Assembly (NCBI GenBank): GCA_028717025.1
Contig: JAQUOR010000007.1
Coordinates: forward strand, 1-20,020
From: Candidatus Omnitrophota bacterium
GTDB taxonomy: Bacteria > Omnitrophota > Gorgyraeia > Duberdicusellales > 4484-171
Direction of reading: 5' to 3'
Length of the DNA: 20,020 nucleotides
Below, piece after piece: positions 14,083-20,020 of this stretch. A program made the translations under genes and the position numbers. How positions within the stretch are numbered: the first letter of the stretch is position 1; the number at the start of each line of letters is the position of its first letter. Below the pieces are notes generated by a model. It had not been told where the DNA came from, did not search any database, and was given only the letters and a program-made list of their open reading frames with translations.

Positions 14083-14604
14083 ATGGATTTATCTAAATTA
14101 ACTACGAAACTTACCAAGATAGGAAAACGTAAGGGCAGAGGTACGGGCAGCGGATGGGGCAAAAGAGCAGGCCGCGGAGATAAGGGGGCCGGTTCGCGCA
14201 GCGGAAAAAAATTACCCTATATCGGATTTAACGGCGGTAACATCCCTTTTATACGAAAAATGCCCAAACGCGGGTTTAATATGTATAAGCAGGAGGAATA
14301 TCAGGTAGTAAACTTAAAGGATATCCAGGAAAAACTTAAAAGTGCTTCAGTTATAGATCCTAAGGCGTTAAAAGATGCAAAGCTTCTGCGTAACGATACA
14401 AAACTTCTTAAGATACTTGCGAATCTTACCGATGCATTTTCCTTGAAAGCAACCTTTAAGGCTGATAAATTTTCCCAGAGTGCAAAAAAAGCAATTGAGA
14501 ATGCTGGGGGTACCGTAGAGTATTTGAACCGTCAAAAAGAAACACCGCAAAATCGCCAAGAAGTCGCAAGGCCGCAAAAGGAAAATAAAAATAGCAGAGA
14601 TTAA
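14083..14604 (+). CDS. rplO: Ribosomal protein L15 with repeat-derived tail
   Basis: L15 (uL15) is a late 50S assembly protein. The basic glycine-rich start is typical: KRKGRGTGSGWGKRAGRGDKGAGSRSG, then PYIGFNGGNIPFIRKMPKRGF and the C-terminal domain ending at AGGTVEYL. L15 usually ends close to that point (about 145-150 residues), but here the frame continues for some 25 more hydrophilic residues, to 173. This tail is encoded by the left arm of a palindromic repeat whose right arm lies after the stop, so it appears to be added by insertion of the repeat. The body of the gene is normal. Confidence 0.95.
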   Translation: MDLSKLTTKLTKIGKRKGRGTGSGWGKRAGRGDKGAGSRSGKKLPYIGFNGGNIPFIRKMPKRGFNMYKQEEYQVVNLKDIQEKLKSASVIDPKALKDAKLLRNDTKLLKILANLTDAFSLKATFKADKFSQSAKKAIENAGGTVEYLNRQKETPQNRQEVARPQKENKNSRD

Positions 14605-14667
14605 TGAATTATAGAATAGTGCATAACTTTTGCGTTTTTGCGGCATTTTGTGTCTTTGCGGTGTAAA
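14542..14667 (+). repeat. Palindromic repeat spanning the end of rplO and the secY leader
   Basis: ACACCGCAAA (14542-14551) pairs with TTTGCGGTGT (14655-14664), and GCCGCAAAA (14571-14579) pairs with TTTTGCGGC (14636-14644), giving nested arms. The left arm and the centre are inside rplO; the right arm is in the rplO-secY gap. The right arm (14645-14667) is an exact inverted copy of 13097-13119. The T run after it (from about 14674) is too far from the stem for a normal terminator. Confidence 0.75.
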
Positions 14668-14696
14668 AATAATATTTTTTTCATAATAAATTAAGG

Positions 14697-16049
14697 ATGT
14701 TCCAGGCACTCATCAATGTCTTTAAAATAGAAGAGTTACGCAAGAAGATTTTGATAACTCTTTCTCTCTTGATAGTATATCGTGTGGGTTGTTACGTCCC
14801 CACACCCGGAATTGATACTTTTGCTCTTTCGCAATATTTTGCCCGGATCGAAAAAAGCGGTCAGACCTTACTGGGTATAATGAACCTCTTTACCGGAGGT
14901 GCACTGACGCGTTTAAGTATTTTTGCGCTCGGTATTATGCCTTACATATCCAGTTCGATCATCATGCAGCTTTTAACCGCCGTCGTGCCTGCATTGGAAA
15001 AAATTGCCAAGGAAGGTAAAGCCGGCTATGAAAAAATAAACCAGTACACCAGGTACTTGACTCTTTTCTTATGTATCATCCAGGGTTTATTCTTAGCGCT
15101 TTGGCTTTCCAATGATAATAGTTTTCAGGGTATACGTATTGTTCCCGATAAGGGGCTTTTATTCATTGTCACGACGATTTTAACGCTCACTGCCGGCACG
15201 GTGTTTATCATGTGGCTGGGAGAGCAGATTCAGGAGCGCGGTATCGGTAATGGAATGTCGCTTATCATTACCACAGGCATTGTTTCGCGCATCCCTATTT
15301 CATTACAGCAGCTCTGGCTTCTTTATTCGCCTTTTGATGCGAGCAAGCGGCAGATCCAAACGTTTACGGTAATTACGTTGATTATACTCTGGTTTCTGGT
15401 GATCATGGGAGTGGTTCTTTTTTCCCAGGGCCAGCGCAGGATCCCCATCCAGCACGGTAAACGCGTTGTGGGTAATCGGGTTTCTATGGCACAGACTACC
15501 TATCTGCCTATCAGGGTGGATATGGCTGGAGTCATCGCCATTATTTTTGCCCAGAGCGTCATTGTTGCTCCGGCGACGATGGCTGCATTATTACCGGCAA
15601 AAATAGGGTTTGTCAGGTTTTTACAAAGCATGTTGCAGGAGCGGGGGCTTGCGTATAACCTGCTCTATATCGGCTTAATCATGTTCTTTATGTACTTTTA
15701 TACGGCGATGACCTTTAATCCTTTAGAGATATCGAATCACTTAAAGAAGAGTGGAGGCTTTATCCCGGGGATCAGGCCGGGAACGCCTACGGCAAGTTAT
15801 CTTGATTTTGTGGCGACACGCATCGTATTCGTAGGCGCGGTATATGTCTGCGGCATAGCGATTTTACCTAATGCCATTATGCATATTTTTAAAGTACCTT
15901 CGTATGATATTGCTTCATTTTTTGGGGGAACAACGCTTCTAATTTTAGTAGGTGTGGTGCTGGATACCATGAAGCAGCTCGAAGGGCAGCTATTCATTCG
16001 TCACTATGAAGGCTTTATTAAAGGCGGTTCATTGCGGGGAAGAAAATGA
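14697..16049 (+). CDS. secY: Protein translocase subunit SecY
   Basis: SecY is the channel of the Sec translocon in the inner membrane, working with SecE and SecG to export proteins and insert membrane proteins. The 450-residue product has the expected ten hydrophobic segments, starting at about residues 18-36. Seen: YVPTPGID after the first segment, NLFTGGALTRLSIFALGIMPYISSSIIMQLL, the WLGEQIQERGIGNGMSLII region and FNPLEISNHLKKSGGFIPGIRPG in the cytoplasmic loop. The ATG gives the family-typical MFQAL start, but AAGG directly abuts it, so the ribosome site is not normal. It ends in TGA within an ATGA overlap with adk. Confidence 0.97.
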   Translation: MFQALINVFKIEELRKKILITLSLLIVYRVGCYVPTPGIDTFALSQYFARIEKSGQTLLGIMNLFTGGALTRLSIFALGIMPYISSSIIMQLLTAVVPALEKIAKEGKAGYEKINQYTRYLTLFLCIIQGLFLALWLSNDNSFQGIRIVPDKGLLFIVTTILTLTAGTVFIMWLGEQIQERGIGNGMSLIITTGIVSRIPISLQQLWLLYSPFDASKRQIQTFTVITLIILWFLVIMGVVLFSQGQRRIPIQHGKRVVGNRVSMAQTTYLPIRVDMAGVIAIIFAQSVIVAPATMAALLPAKIGFVRFLQSMLQERGLAYNLLYIGLIMFFMYFYTAMTFNPLEISNHLKKSGGFIPGIRPGTPTASYLDFVATRIVFVGAVYVCGIAILPNAIMHIFKVPSYDIASFFGGTTLLILVGVVLDTMKQLEGQLFIRHYEGFIKGGSLRGRK

Positions 16050-16675
16050 GAATTATTCTTTTTGGGGCACCTGGTTCAGGCAAAGGTACGCAGGCAGTAG
16101 TGATGAGTGAGTACTATAAGGCAAAGAAAGTTTCTCTGGGCGATATCTTGCGCGAGGAAGTTAAAAAGAACAGTGAGCTTGGGGCACAGGTAAAAAGTTA
16201 CATGGAAAAAGGACTTTTAGTGCCGGATGAGTTGGTGTCCCGTGTGATCGAAGAAAATATCGACGGAGGCAGTTTTATCCTTGATGGTTATCCGCGTAAT
16301 GCGGCACAGGCTGCGGTGCTCGATAGCATCATGAAGCGCAAAAAAATAGATTATGACGCTTTTATCTATCTCGATGTTAACGAAGCTACCCTGATTAATC
16401 GTCTTTCCAAGCGCTTGGTATGCAAAAGGTGCGGGGCAAATTATCACCTTATCAATATGCCGCCGAAAACCAATGGCATATGCGATAAATGCTCCGGAGA
16501 GCTTATCCAAAGGAAAGACGATACACCTGAGGTGATAAAGAAGCGTCTGGAAGTATTCGTTAAAGAAAGTAAATCGATTTTAGATTTTTACCAGAAGCAG
16601 GGAAAACTTATAAAGGTTGATGCTTCTAACGAAAGAGACGAAGTGTTTTCGCGAATTAAGAAGATTTTAAAGTGA
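16046..16675 (+). CDS. adk: Adenylate kinase with zinc-type lid
   Basis: Adenylate kinase interconverts ATP + AMP and 2 ADP in the cytoplasm. Seen: P-loop GAPGSGKGT (7-15), the AMP-binding DGYPRN (80-85; DGFPRN is usual) and a long lid domain with C126-x2-C129 and C146-x2-C149, the structural zinc form. The 209-residue length fits the long-lid type. The gene overlaps secY by 4 bases and shares GTGA with the start of map, so secY-adk-map form a coupled run as in many bacteria. The TGA stop is followed directly by an in-frame TAG. Confidence 0.97.
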   Translation: MRIILFGAPGSGKGTQAVVMSEYYKAKKVSLGDILREEVKKNSELGAQVKSYMEKGLLVPDELVSRVIEENIDGGSFILDGYPRNAAQAAVLDSIMKRKKIDYDAFIYLDVNEATLINRLSKRLVCKRCGANYHLINMPPKTNGICDKCSGELIQRKDDTPEVIKKRLEVFVKESKSILDFYQKQGKLIKVDASNERDEVFSRIKKILK

Positions 16676-17421
16676 TAGAAAATCTGACGCAGGAAGATTT
16701 GCTGTGTATGCGCAAAGCCGGAAAAGTCGCGGCCTTGGCCTTAAAGAGCCTGCGAAAATTCATTAAACCCGGCATCAGCACAAAAGATATTGAAGTTTTC
16801 TTTGAAAATTTTTTGGAAAGTTACCCCGGAATGGTCGCGGCGTTTAAGGGATATAAAGGGTATCCGGCAGCGCTGTGCGTTTCGGTTAACGAAGAAGTCA
16901 TCCACGGAATCCCGTCTCTTTTTAAGGTAATCGGCGACGGCGATTTGGTGAGTGTTGATTTAGGGATCAAGTACAAAGGATTATTCGTTGATACTGCCCA
17001 TACGTATATTGCAGGTCGCGTATCGGCAGTCGCGAAAAAACTTGTTTCGGTTTCTTTGAAATCTCTTTTCTGCGGTATAAAGCGAGTCAGGATCGGCGCT
17101 ACCGTAGGGGATATCGGCAGTGCTATTCAAACGCATGTTGAAAACCACGGCTTTTCGGTCGTTCGCAAATTCGTCGGCCATGGAATAGGGAGAGGGTTGC
17201 ATTGCGTCCCGGAAGTTCCAAACTTTGGCCGGCCGGGTGACGGTATGCCGTTGTTTGAGAATACGGCGATTGCAATAGAGCCGATGGTTACCGCAGGACA
17301 TTACGATGTCGATGTTTTAAGCGACGGTTGGACCGCAAAAACAAAAGATAATTCTTTATCGGCTCACTTCGAACATACGGTGGCGATAACCAGAAAAGGT
17401 CCCTGGATATTGACGGCATAA
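16672..17421 (+). CDS. map: Methionine aminopeptidase type I
   Basis: This enzyme removes the first methionine from new proteins. All metal ligands are visible: D96, D107, H170, E203 and E234, with substrate-binding H79 (in HGIPS) and H177; the spacing matches E. coli MetAP with a shift of one. In the usual GHGIGR-x2-HE motif, Glu after H177 is replaced by Cys. The 249-residue length is typical of the short type I form without an N-terminal zinc domain. The start is GTG, overlapping the adk stop. A 208-base structured gap follows. Confidence 0.96.
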   Translation: MIENLTQEDLLCMRKAGKVAALALKSLRKFIKPGISTKDIEVFFENFLESYPGMVAAFKGYKGYPAALCVSVNEEVIHGIPSLFKVIGDGDLVSVDLGIKYKGLFVDTAHTYIAGRVSAVAKKLVSVSLKSLFCGIKRVRIGATVGDIGSAIQTHVENHGFSVVRKFVGHGIGRGLHCVPEVPNFGRPGDGMPLFENTAIAIEPMVTAGHYDVDVLSDGWTAKTKDNSLSAHFEHTVAITRKGPWILTA

Positions 17422-17473
17422 ACAGTTGATTTAGTTCTTTAAGCTTTTCGGGTAACGGTTAAGATCATGAAGC

Positions 17474-17489
17474 TTCCGCAACAGCGGAA
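17474..17489 (+). other. Perfect hairpin after map
   Basis: TTCCGC (17474-17479) and GCGGAA (17484-17489) pair around AACA. The bases after it are AT-rich but lack a T run, so a terminator is doubtful. Confidence 0.45.
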
Positions 17490-17502
17490 TCTCGATAAAT
17501 AA

Positions 17503-17626
17503 ATATATTAAGGTGCGAGACGTGTCGGTTACGTTTAGGAGTAACGTCTTAAATATATGAAATCAAGACGAGTGACGTAATTCACAGACGGAACGGGTAT
17601 CGTGACCGTAGCCCAAAGACGTCATT
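17503..17626 (+). promoter_or_regulatory. Structured leader before infA
   Basis: ATATATTAAG (17503-17512) pairs with CTTAAATATAT (17548-17558) with one bulge, enclosing further self-complementary bases (ACGT 17520-17523 with 17544-17547). Downstream, 17571-17578 can pair with 17619-17626, closing a stem that ends 3 bases before the infA ATG and encloses ACGG/CCGT (17593-17596, 17606-17609). No Shine-Dalgarno site is visible before infA. This may be a translation-control leader or a degenerate repeat; the structure is hand-drawn and no known RNA family is recognised. Confidence 0.4.
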
Positions 17627-17629
17627 ATT

Positions 17630-17848
17630 ATGAGCAAAGAAGAATTGATCGAAGTTGAAGGAGAGATAGTTGAAACATTGCCGAACGCGATGTTCCGGGT
17701 AAAGCTTGAAAACGGACATATCGTGCTTGCGCATGTCTCCGGAAAGATGCGCATGCATTTTATCAGGATCCTGCCCGGCGATAAAGTGAAGATAGAACTT
17801 ACACCGTACGATTTATCCCGAGGAAGGATCACGTACAGGTATAAATAG
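17630..17848 (+). CDS. infA: Translation initiation factor IF-1
   Basis: IF-1 is an OB-fold protein that occupies the 30S A-site during initiation. The 72-residue product is the exact family length and reads KEELIEVEGEIVETLPNAMFRVKLENGHIVLAHVSGKMRM, then RILPGDKVKIELTPYDLSRGRITYRYK. The near-universal NYIRIL is HFIRIL here. No ribosome site is visible before the ATG, and the upstream bases can fold into a stem. It lies between map and rpmJ as in many spc blocks. Confidence 0.97.
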   Translation: MSKEELIEVEGEIVETLPNAMFRVKLENGHIVLAHVSGKMRMHFIRILPGDKVKIELTPYDLSRGRITYRYK

Positions 17849-17873
17849 GTTTATAAAAAAAAAACGAAAAAAT

Positions 17874-17987
17874 ATGAAAGTACGAGCATCGGTAAGAAGA
17901 ATTTGTGATAAGTGCAAGATCATAAAACGTAAAGGGGTAGTGCGGGTTATCTGCAAAAACTCTAAGCATAAACAGCGGCAGGGCTAG
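17874..17987 (+). CDS. rpmJ: Ribosomal protein L36
   Basis: L36 (bL36) is the smallest 50S protein. The 37-residue product is short but unmistakable: MKVRASVRRICDKCKIIKR, then GVVRVICKNSKHKQRQG, with zinc ligands C11, C14, C27 and H32. This is the zinc-binding form. It follows infA by 25 bases, a run mostly of A, and ends in TAG. No clear ribosome site is seen other than the purine-rich upstream stretch. Confidence 0.96.
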   Translation: MKVRASVRRICDKCKIIKRKGVVRVICKNSKHKQRQG

Positions 17988-17992
17988 TTACA

Positions 17993-18018
17993 ATGAGCTC
18001 GTAAGCTCATGAGCTCAT
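17993..18018 (+). repeat. Small palindrome in the rpmJ-rpsM gap
   Basis: ATGAGCT (17993-17999) and AGCTCAT (18004-18010) form a perfect 7-base stem with a 4-base loop. The second arm runs into ATGAGCTCAT (18009-18018), itself a perfect 10-base palindrome. There is no T run. It looks like a short palindromic repeat at the junction of the spc and alpha blocks. Confidence 0.55.
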
Positions 18019-18080
18019 AAGGCATTAGAATAATTGTTTAGCTTGCAGTTTAAGGTTTATACGTTAATAAGGAGACAATT

Positions 18081-18458
18081 ATGCCCAGAATTTTAGGTAT
18101 CGATGTACCGAAGGAAAAAAAAGTAAAAGTTGCGATATGTTATATTTACGGCATAGGGTCGACGAACGCCTTAACGATTCTTTCTAAAGCGGGAGTTGAT
18201 CCGGAAAAAAGAGCCTCTCAGCTTACTGACGAAGAAATATCAAAAATTACGAATTATGTCCAGTCAAACTATAAAGTAGAAGGCGAACTAAAGCGCGAAA
18301 TTGCCCAGAATATACGCAGGCTCATCGAAGTGGGAGCATATCGGGGTTCGCGTCATAAGAAGGGGCTTCCGGTCAGAGGTCAACGTACGCGCTGTAATGC
18401 CCGTACACGTAAGGGGCCAAAACCGCGCGTAGGCGGCTTAAAGAAACCGGCAAAGTAA
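18081..18458 (+). CDS. rpsM: Ribosomal protein S13
   Basis: S13 (uS13) bridges the 30S head to the large subunit and contacts the P-site tRNA. Seen: MPRILGIDVPKEKKVKVA at the start, the helix-two-turn-helix YIYGIGSTNALTIL, RRLIEVGAYRGSRHKKGLPVRGQRT and the basic NARTRKG tail. A Cys replaces the common Thr just before NARTRKG. The 125-residue length is typical. A good AAGGAG ribosome site precedes it. It opens the alpha block and is followed by an unusually wide gap of 184 bases. Confidence 0.97.
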   Translation: MPRILGIDVPKEKKVKVAICYIYGIGSTNALTILSKAGVDPEKRASQLTDEEISKITNYVQSNYKVEGELKREIAQNIRRLIEVGAYRGSRHKKGLPVRGQRTRCNARTRKGPKPRVGGLKKPAK

Positions 18459-18465
18459 TTGATAG

Positions 18466-18577
18466 TACGTTAGGGTTATTACCCCTTGCCTCTCAATATC
18501 TGAAAATTTCTCGAAGCAGTAAGCTTCTTCGAAATTTTTCAGAAAGGCTTCGGGGTTAAATTTTCCGACTACGTTAG
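18466..18577 (+). repeat. Palindromic element flanked by an 8-base direct repeat
   Basis: TACGTTAG occurs at 18466-18473 and 18570-18577. Between them lies a long imperfect hairpin: ACCCC-GCCT (18481-18491) with AGGC-GGGGT (18545-18556), then TCTGAAAATTTC (18499-18510) with GAAATTTTTCAGA (18531-18543), tipped by GAAGC/GCTTC. The direct repeats might be a target duplication from insertion of a small palindromic element, or chance. No reading frame. Confidence 0.6.
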
Positions 18578-18588
18578 AGAAAAGTAAA

Positions 18589-18636
18589 ACACCCGGCCGT
18601 ATCGGAACGGCCGGTGTGCGCTAACTGCGCAAGGAG
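18589..18636 (+). promoter_or_regulatory. Hairpins directly before the rpsK ribosome site
   Basis: CGGCCGT (18594-18600) pairs with ACGGCCG (18607-18613) over ATCGGA, extended by ACAC/GTGT with a bulged C (18589-18617). A second stem, TGCGC/GCGCA (18617-18631), abuts the ribosome site AAGGAG (18631-18636), which lies before the ATG at 18643. The arrangement could tune S11 translation or protect an RNA end. No known r-protein leader is recognised. Confidence 0.5.
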
Positions 18637-18642
18637 AAAAGC

Positions 18643-19044
18643 ATGGCTGAACAGATTCAGAAAAAGAAACCCGAAAGAAAAAAGAAAATTCATCTTACCT
18701 CGAATATGGGGATTGCCCATATAAAAGCAACGTTTAATAATACCATTATCTCGATCACCGATTTACAGGGTAATACCATTGCCTGGGGTTCTTCGGGCAC
18801 GGTCGGATTTAAAGGGACAAAGAAATCAACTCCATACGCTGCGCAGATTGCATCTTCCATGGTTGCAAAAAAAGCAAAAGAAGTCGGGTTGGTAGATATC
18901 GAAGTGCTGGTAAAGGGTCCGGGCCCGGGAAGAGAAGCGGCGATACGGTCGCTGCAAGCAGCAGGGCTTAACGTTAAGAAGGTTAAAGACGTGACACCCA
19001 GCCCGCATAACGGTTGCAGACCCCGTAAGAAACGAAGAGTATAA
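18643..19044 (+). CDS. rpsK: Ribosomal protein S11
   Basis: S11 (uS11) lies on the 30S platform near the E-site and the Shine-Dalgarno helix. The 133-residue product has a basic N-terminus, then GIAHIKATFNNTIISITDLQGN, WGSSGTVGFKGTKKSTPYAAQIA, VLVKGPGPGREAAIRSLQAAGL and the tail DVTPSPHNGCRPRKKRRV. The last motif differs from the common PHNGCRPPKKRRV by one residue. The length is usual. A strong AAGGAG is present upstream. Confidence 0.98.
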   Translation: MAEQIQKKKPERKKKIHLTSNMGIAHIKATFNNTIISITDLQGNTIAWGSSGTVGFKGTKKSTPYAAQIASSMVAKKAKEVGLVDIEVLVKGPGPGREAAIRSLQAAGLNVKKVKDVTPSPHNGCRPRKKRRV

Positions 19045-19050
19045 ATACGA

Positions 19051-19107
19051 ACATGGATGAGCACAGGAGAGCCACGGATTGCAAGATCCTGTGCTTATCT
19101 GTGTTTG
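19051..19107 (+). repeat. Palindromic repeat between rpsK and rpsD
   Basis: AGCACAGGA (19060-19068) and TCCTGTGCT (19087-19095) form a perfect 9-base stem with an 18-base loop containing GAGCCACGGATT, followed by ATCTGTGTTTGTG. The style (CACAG/CTGTG units) differs from the GCAAA-type repeats elsewhere in the window, so it may be a different repeat family. There is no T run, so a terminator is not supported. Confidence 0.6.
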
Positions 19108-19149
19108 TGAATATAAAGTACTATACATGAGGAGAAAGCAGAGGTAACT

Positions 19150-19779
19150 ATGGCGAGACAATTAGGCGAAAATTGCAGGTTGTGTAGACGAGAAGGCATG
19201 AAATTATTTTTAAAGGGAACGCGCTGTTCAACGGAGAAGTGCGCCTTTGCAAAAAGGCCTACGCCTCCGGGAATGCACACCAGGCATTCCAATAAGCAGT
19301 CCTATTACGCGATGCAGCTGCGCGAAAAGCAGAAAACAAAACGGACCTATGGCATGATGGAAGCGCAATTTAAGCGTTTCTTTCACGTAGCCAGTAAAGC
19401 GAAAGGCATTACCGGAAGGACTTTGCTGCAGCTATTAGAGCGCAGGCTCGATAATGTTGTCTATCGTGCGCTTTTTGCCGTTTCGCGTGACCAGGCACGC
19501 CAGATGGTGCGGCATGGGTCAATTTTTATAGGCAAAGGAAGAGTGGATATACCTTCCTATCTGGTCAACGTCGGAGAGATACTTACGCTCAAAGCCAATG
19601 ATACCAGGAAAAAAGCGATTAAAAGTTCTATAGAGATTATTACAAAAGAACGCAGTGTGCCTTCCTGGCTCGATGTCGACGCCGAGAACCTGACAATAAA
19701 AGTAGTGCGTCTTCCCGAAAAAGAAGATCTTTCAATGTCTGTCAACGAGCAGCTCATCGTTGAACTTTATTCTAAGTAA
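19150..19779 (+). CDS. rpsD: Ribosomal protein S4, zinc type
   Basis: S4 (uS4) starts 30S assembly and helps keep decoding accuracy; in E. coli it also represses the alpha operon. The 209-residue product shows a zinc-type N-terminus with C9-x2-C12 and C26-x4-C31, then REKQKTKRTYGMMEAQFKRFF and the S4 RNA-binding domain LLERRLDNVVYRALFAVSRDQARQMVRHG, ending VNEQLIVELYSK. AGAGG lies before the ATG. A 78-base gap with a hairpin leads to rpoA. Confidence 0.98.
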   Translation: MARQLGENCRLCRREGMKLFLKGTRCSTEKCAFAKRPTPPGMHTRHSNKQSYYAMQLREKQKTKRTYGMMEAQFKRFFHVASKAKGITGRTLLQLLERRLDNVVYRALFAVSRDQARQMVRHGSIFIGKGRVDIPSYLVNVGEILTLKANDTRKKAIKSSIEIITKERSVPSWLDVDAENLTIKVVRLPEKEDLSMSVNEQLIVELYSK

Positions 19780-19806
19780 TTTATAAGGACTTAATTTAAA
19801 GGTGTT

Positions 19807-19830
19807 TTGACTCTTAAGCTTTAGGGTCAA
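19807..19830 (+). other. Hairpin in the rpsD-rpoA gap
   Basis: TTGACTCT (19807-19814) pairs with AGGGTCAA (19823-19830), including one G-U pair, over an 8-base loop. There is no T run. The strong ribosome site AAGGAGG (19844-19850) follows before rpoA. Confidence 0.45.
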
Positions 19831-19857
19831 GTACGCTACACACAAGGAGGTAAAAAG

Positions 19858-20020
19858 ATGGGAATAACGTGGCGGGATTTTCAATTTCCAAAACGAATTA
19901 CGGTGGAGCAGGAGAATTATTCCCCCAATTATGGAAAATTTATTGCAGAACCTTTAGAGCGAGGATATGGTGTGACACTCGGTAATGCTTTGCGGCGCGT
20001 ACTTCTTTCTTCTATTGAAG
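19858..20020 (+). CDS. rpoA: RNA polymerase alpha subunit, N-terminal part
   Basis: This is the first 54 codons of rpoA; the gene runs past the window end. Alpha dimerises to start RNA polymerase assembly and its C-terminal domain contacts activators. The visible part includes GKFIAEPLERGYGVTLGNALRRVLLSSIE, the conserved dimerisation-helix signature. The ATG lies 7 bases after AAGGAGG, one of the best ribosome sites in the window. It follows rpsD, the normal alpha-operon order. Confidence 0.97.
   Translation, partial: MGITWRDFQFPKRITVEQENYSPNYGKFIAEPLERGYGVTLGNALRRVLLSSIE

Noticed and set aside
14655..14690. Rho-independent terminator between rplO and secY
   Set aside because: The T run starts several bases after the stem and the stem is part of a wide-looped repeat; stopping before secY would also make little sense.
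19807..19836. Promoter before rpoA (TTGACT as -35)
   Set aside because: No acceptable -10 lies 16-18 bases downstream, and TTGAC is one arm of a hairpin.
1..20020. Genome-wide UGA=Gly code (code 25)
   Set aside because: S8 ends at its conserved Trp directly before TGA, and S17 and SecY would gain odd tails running into the next gene. GGN codons are used for glycine throughout. Only one in-frame TGA was found.

Overview
This window is one continuous ribosomal-protein / translation gene cluster, entirely on the + strand. It starts inside rpoC and ends inside rpoA. In order it holds the str block (rpoC end, rpsL, rpsG, fusA, tuf), the S10 block (rpsJ to rpsQ), the spc block (rplN to map, infA, rpmJ) and the alpha block (rpsM, rpsK, rpsD, rpoA start). 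I support 34 protein genes. I see no tRNA, rRNA, CRISPR array, phage gene or transposase gene. No stretch longer than about 210 bases lacks a gene.

The organism is a bacterium of middling GC content (judged by eye, not counted). The spc block lacks rpmD (L30). S14, S4, L24, L36 and adenylate kinase all carry paired-cysteine (zinc-type) motifs. EF-Tu has an unusual switch I (KILTI in place of RGITI) and a five-cysteine insert. From memory, switch I variants of this general kind occur in Planctomycetes and relatives. I therefore lean towards the PVC / Omnitrophota neighbourhood, but only as inference.

Layout: 1-963 is the end of RNA polymerase beta-prime. 951-1914 is S12 and S7. 1924-5336 is EF-G and EF-Tu. 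5395-10614 is the S10 block, mostly tightly packed. 10611-17987 is the spc block, ending in the coupled secY-adk-map run followed by infA and rpmJ. 18081-20020 is the alpha block. Genes in the packed parts overlap by 1-19 bases or sit a few bases apart, so they are probably translationally coupled. The wider gaps (rpsL-rpsG, tuf-rpsJ, rplW-rplB, rplF-rplR, rplO-secY, map-infA, rpmJ-rpsM, rpsM-rpsK, rpsK-rpsD, rpsD-rpoA) nearly all hold palindromic or short-period repeats.

The most striking observation is in rpsL. The standard-code frame stops at a TGA in codon 100, where S12 has a conserved glycine (GGA in one step). The next 24 codons in the same frame still encode a normal S12 tail and end at TAA 1323-1325. 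At least six other genes here seem to use TGA as a true stop, so a simple whole-genome UGA=Gly code fits poorly. The choices are a base error, a recent nonsense mutation, or real readthrough/recoding at this site. Other points of interest are the divergent EF-Tu, a palindromic repeat that has become the coding tail of rplO, and structured leaders before infA and rpsK.
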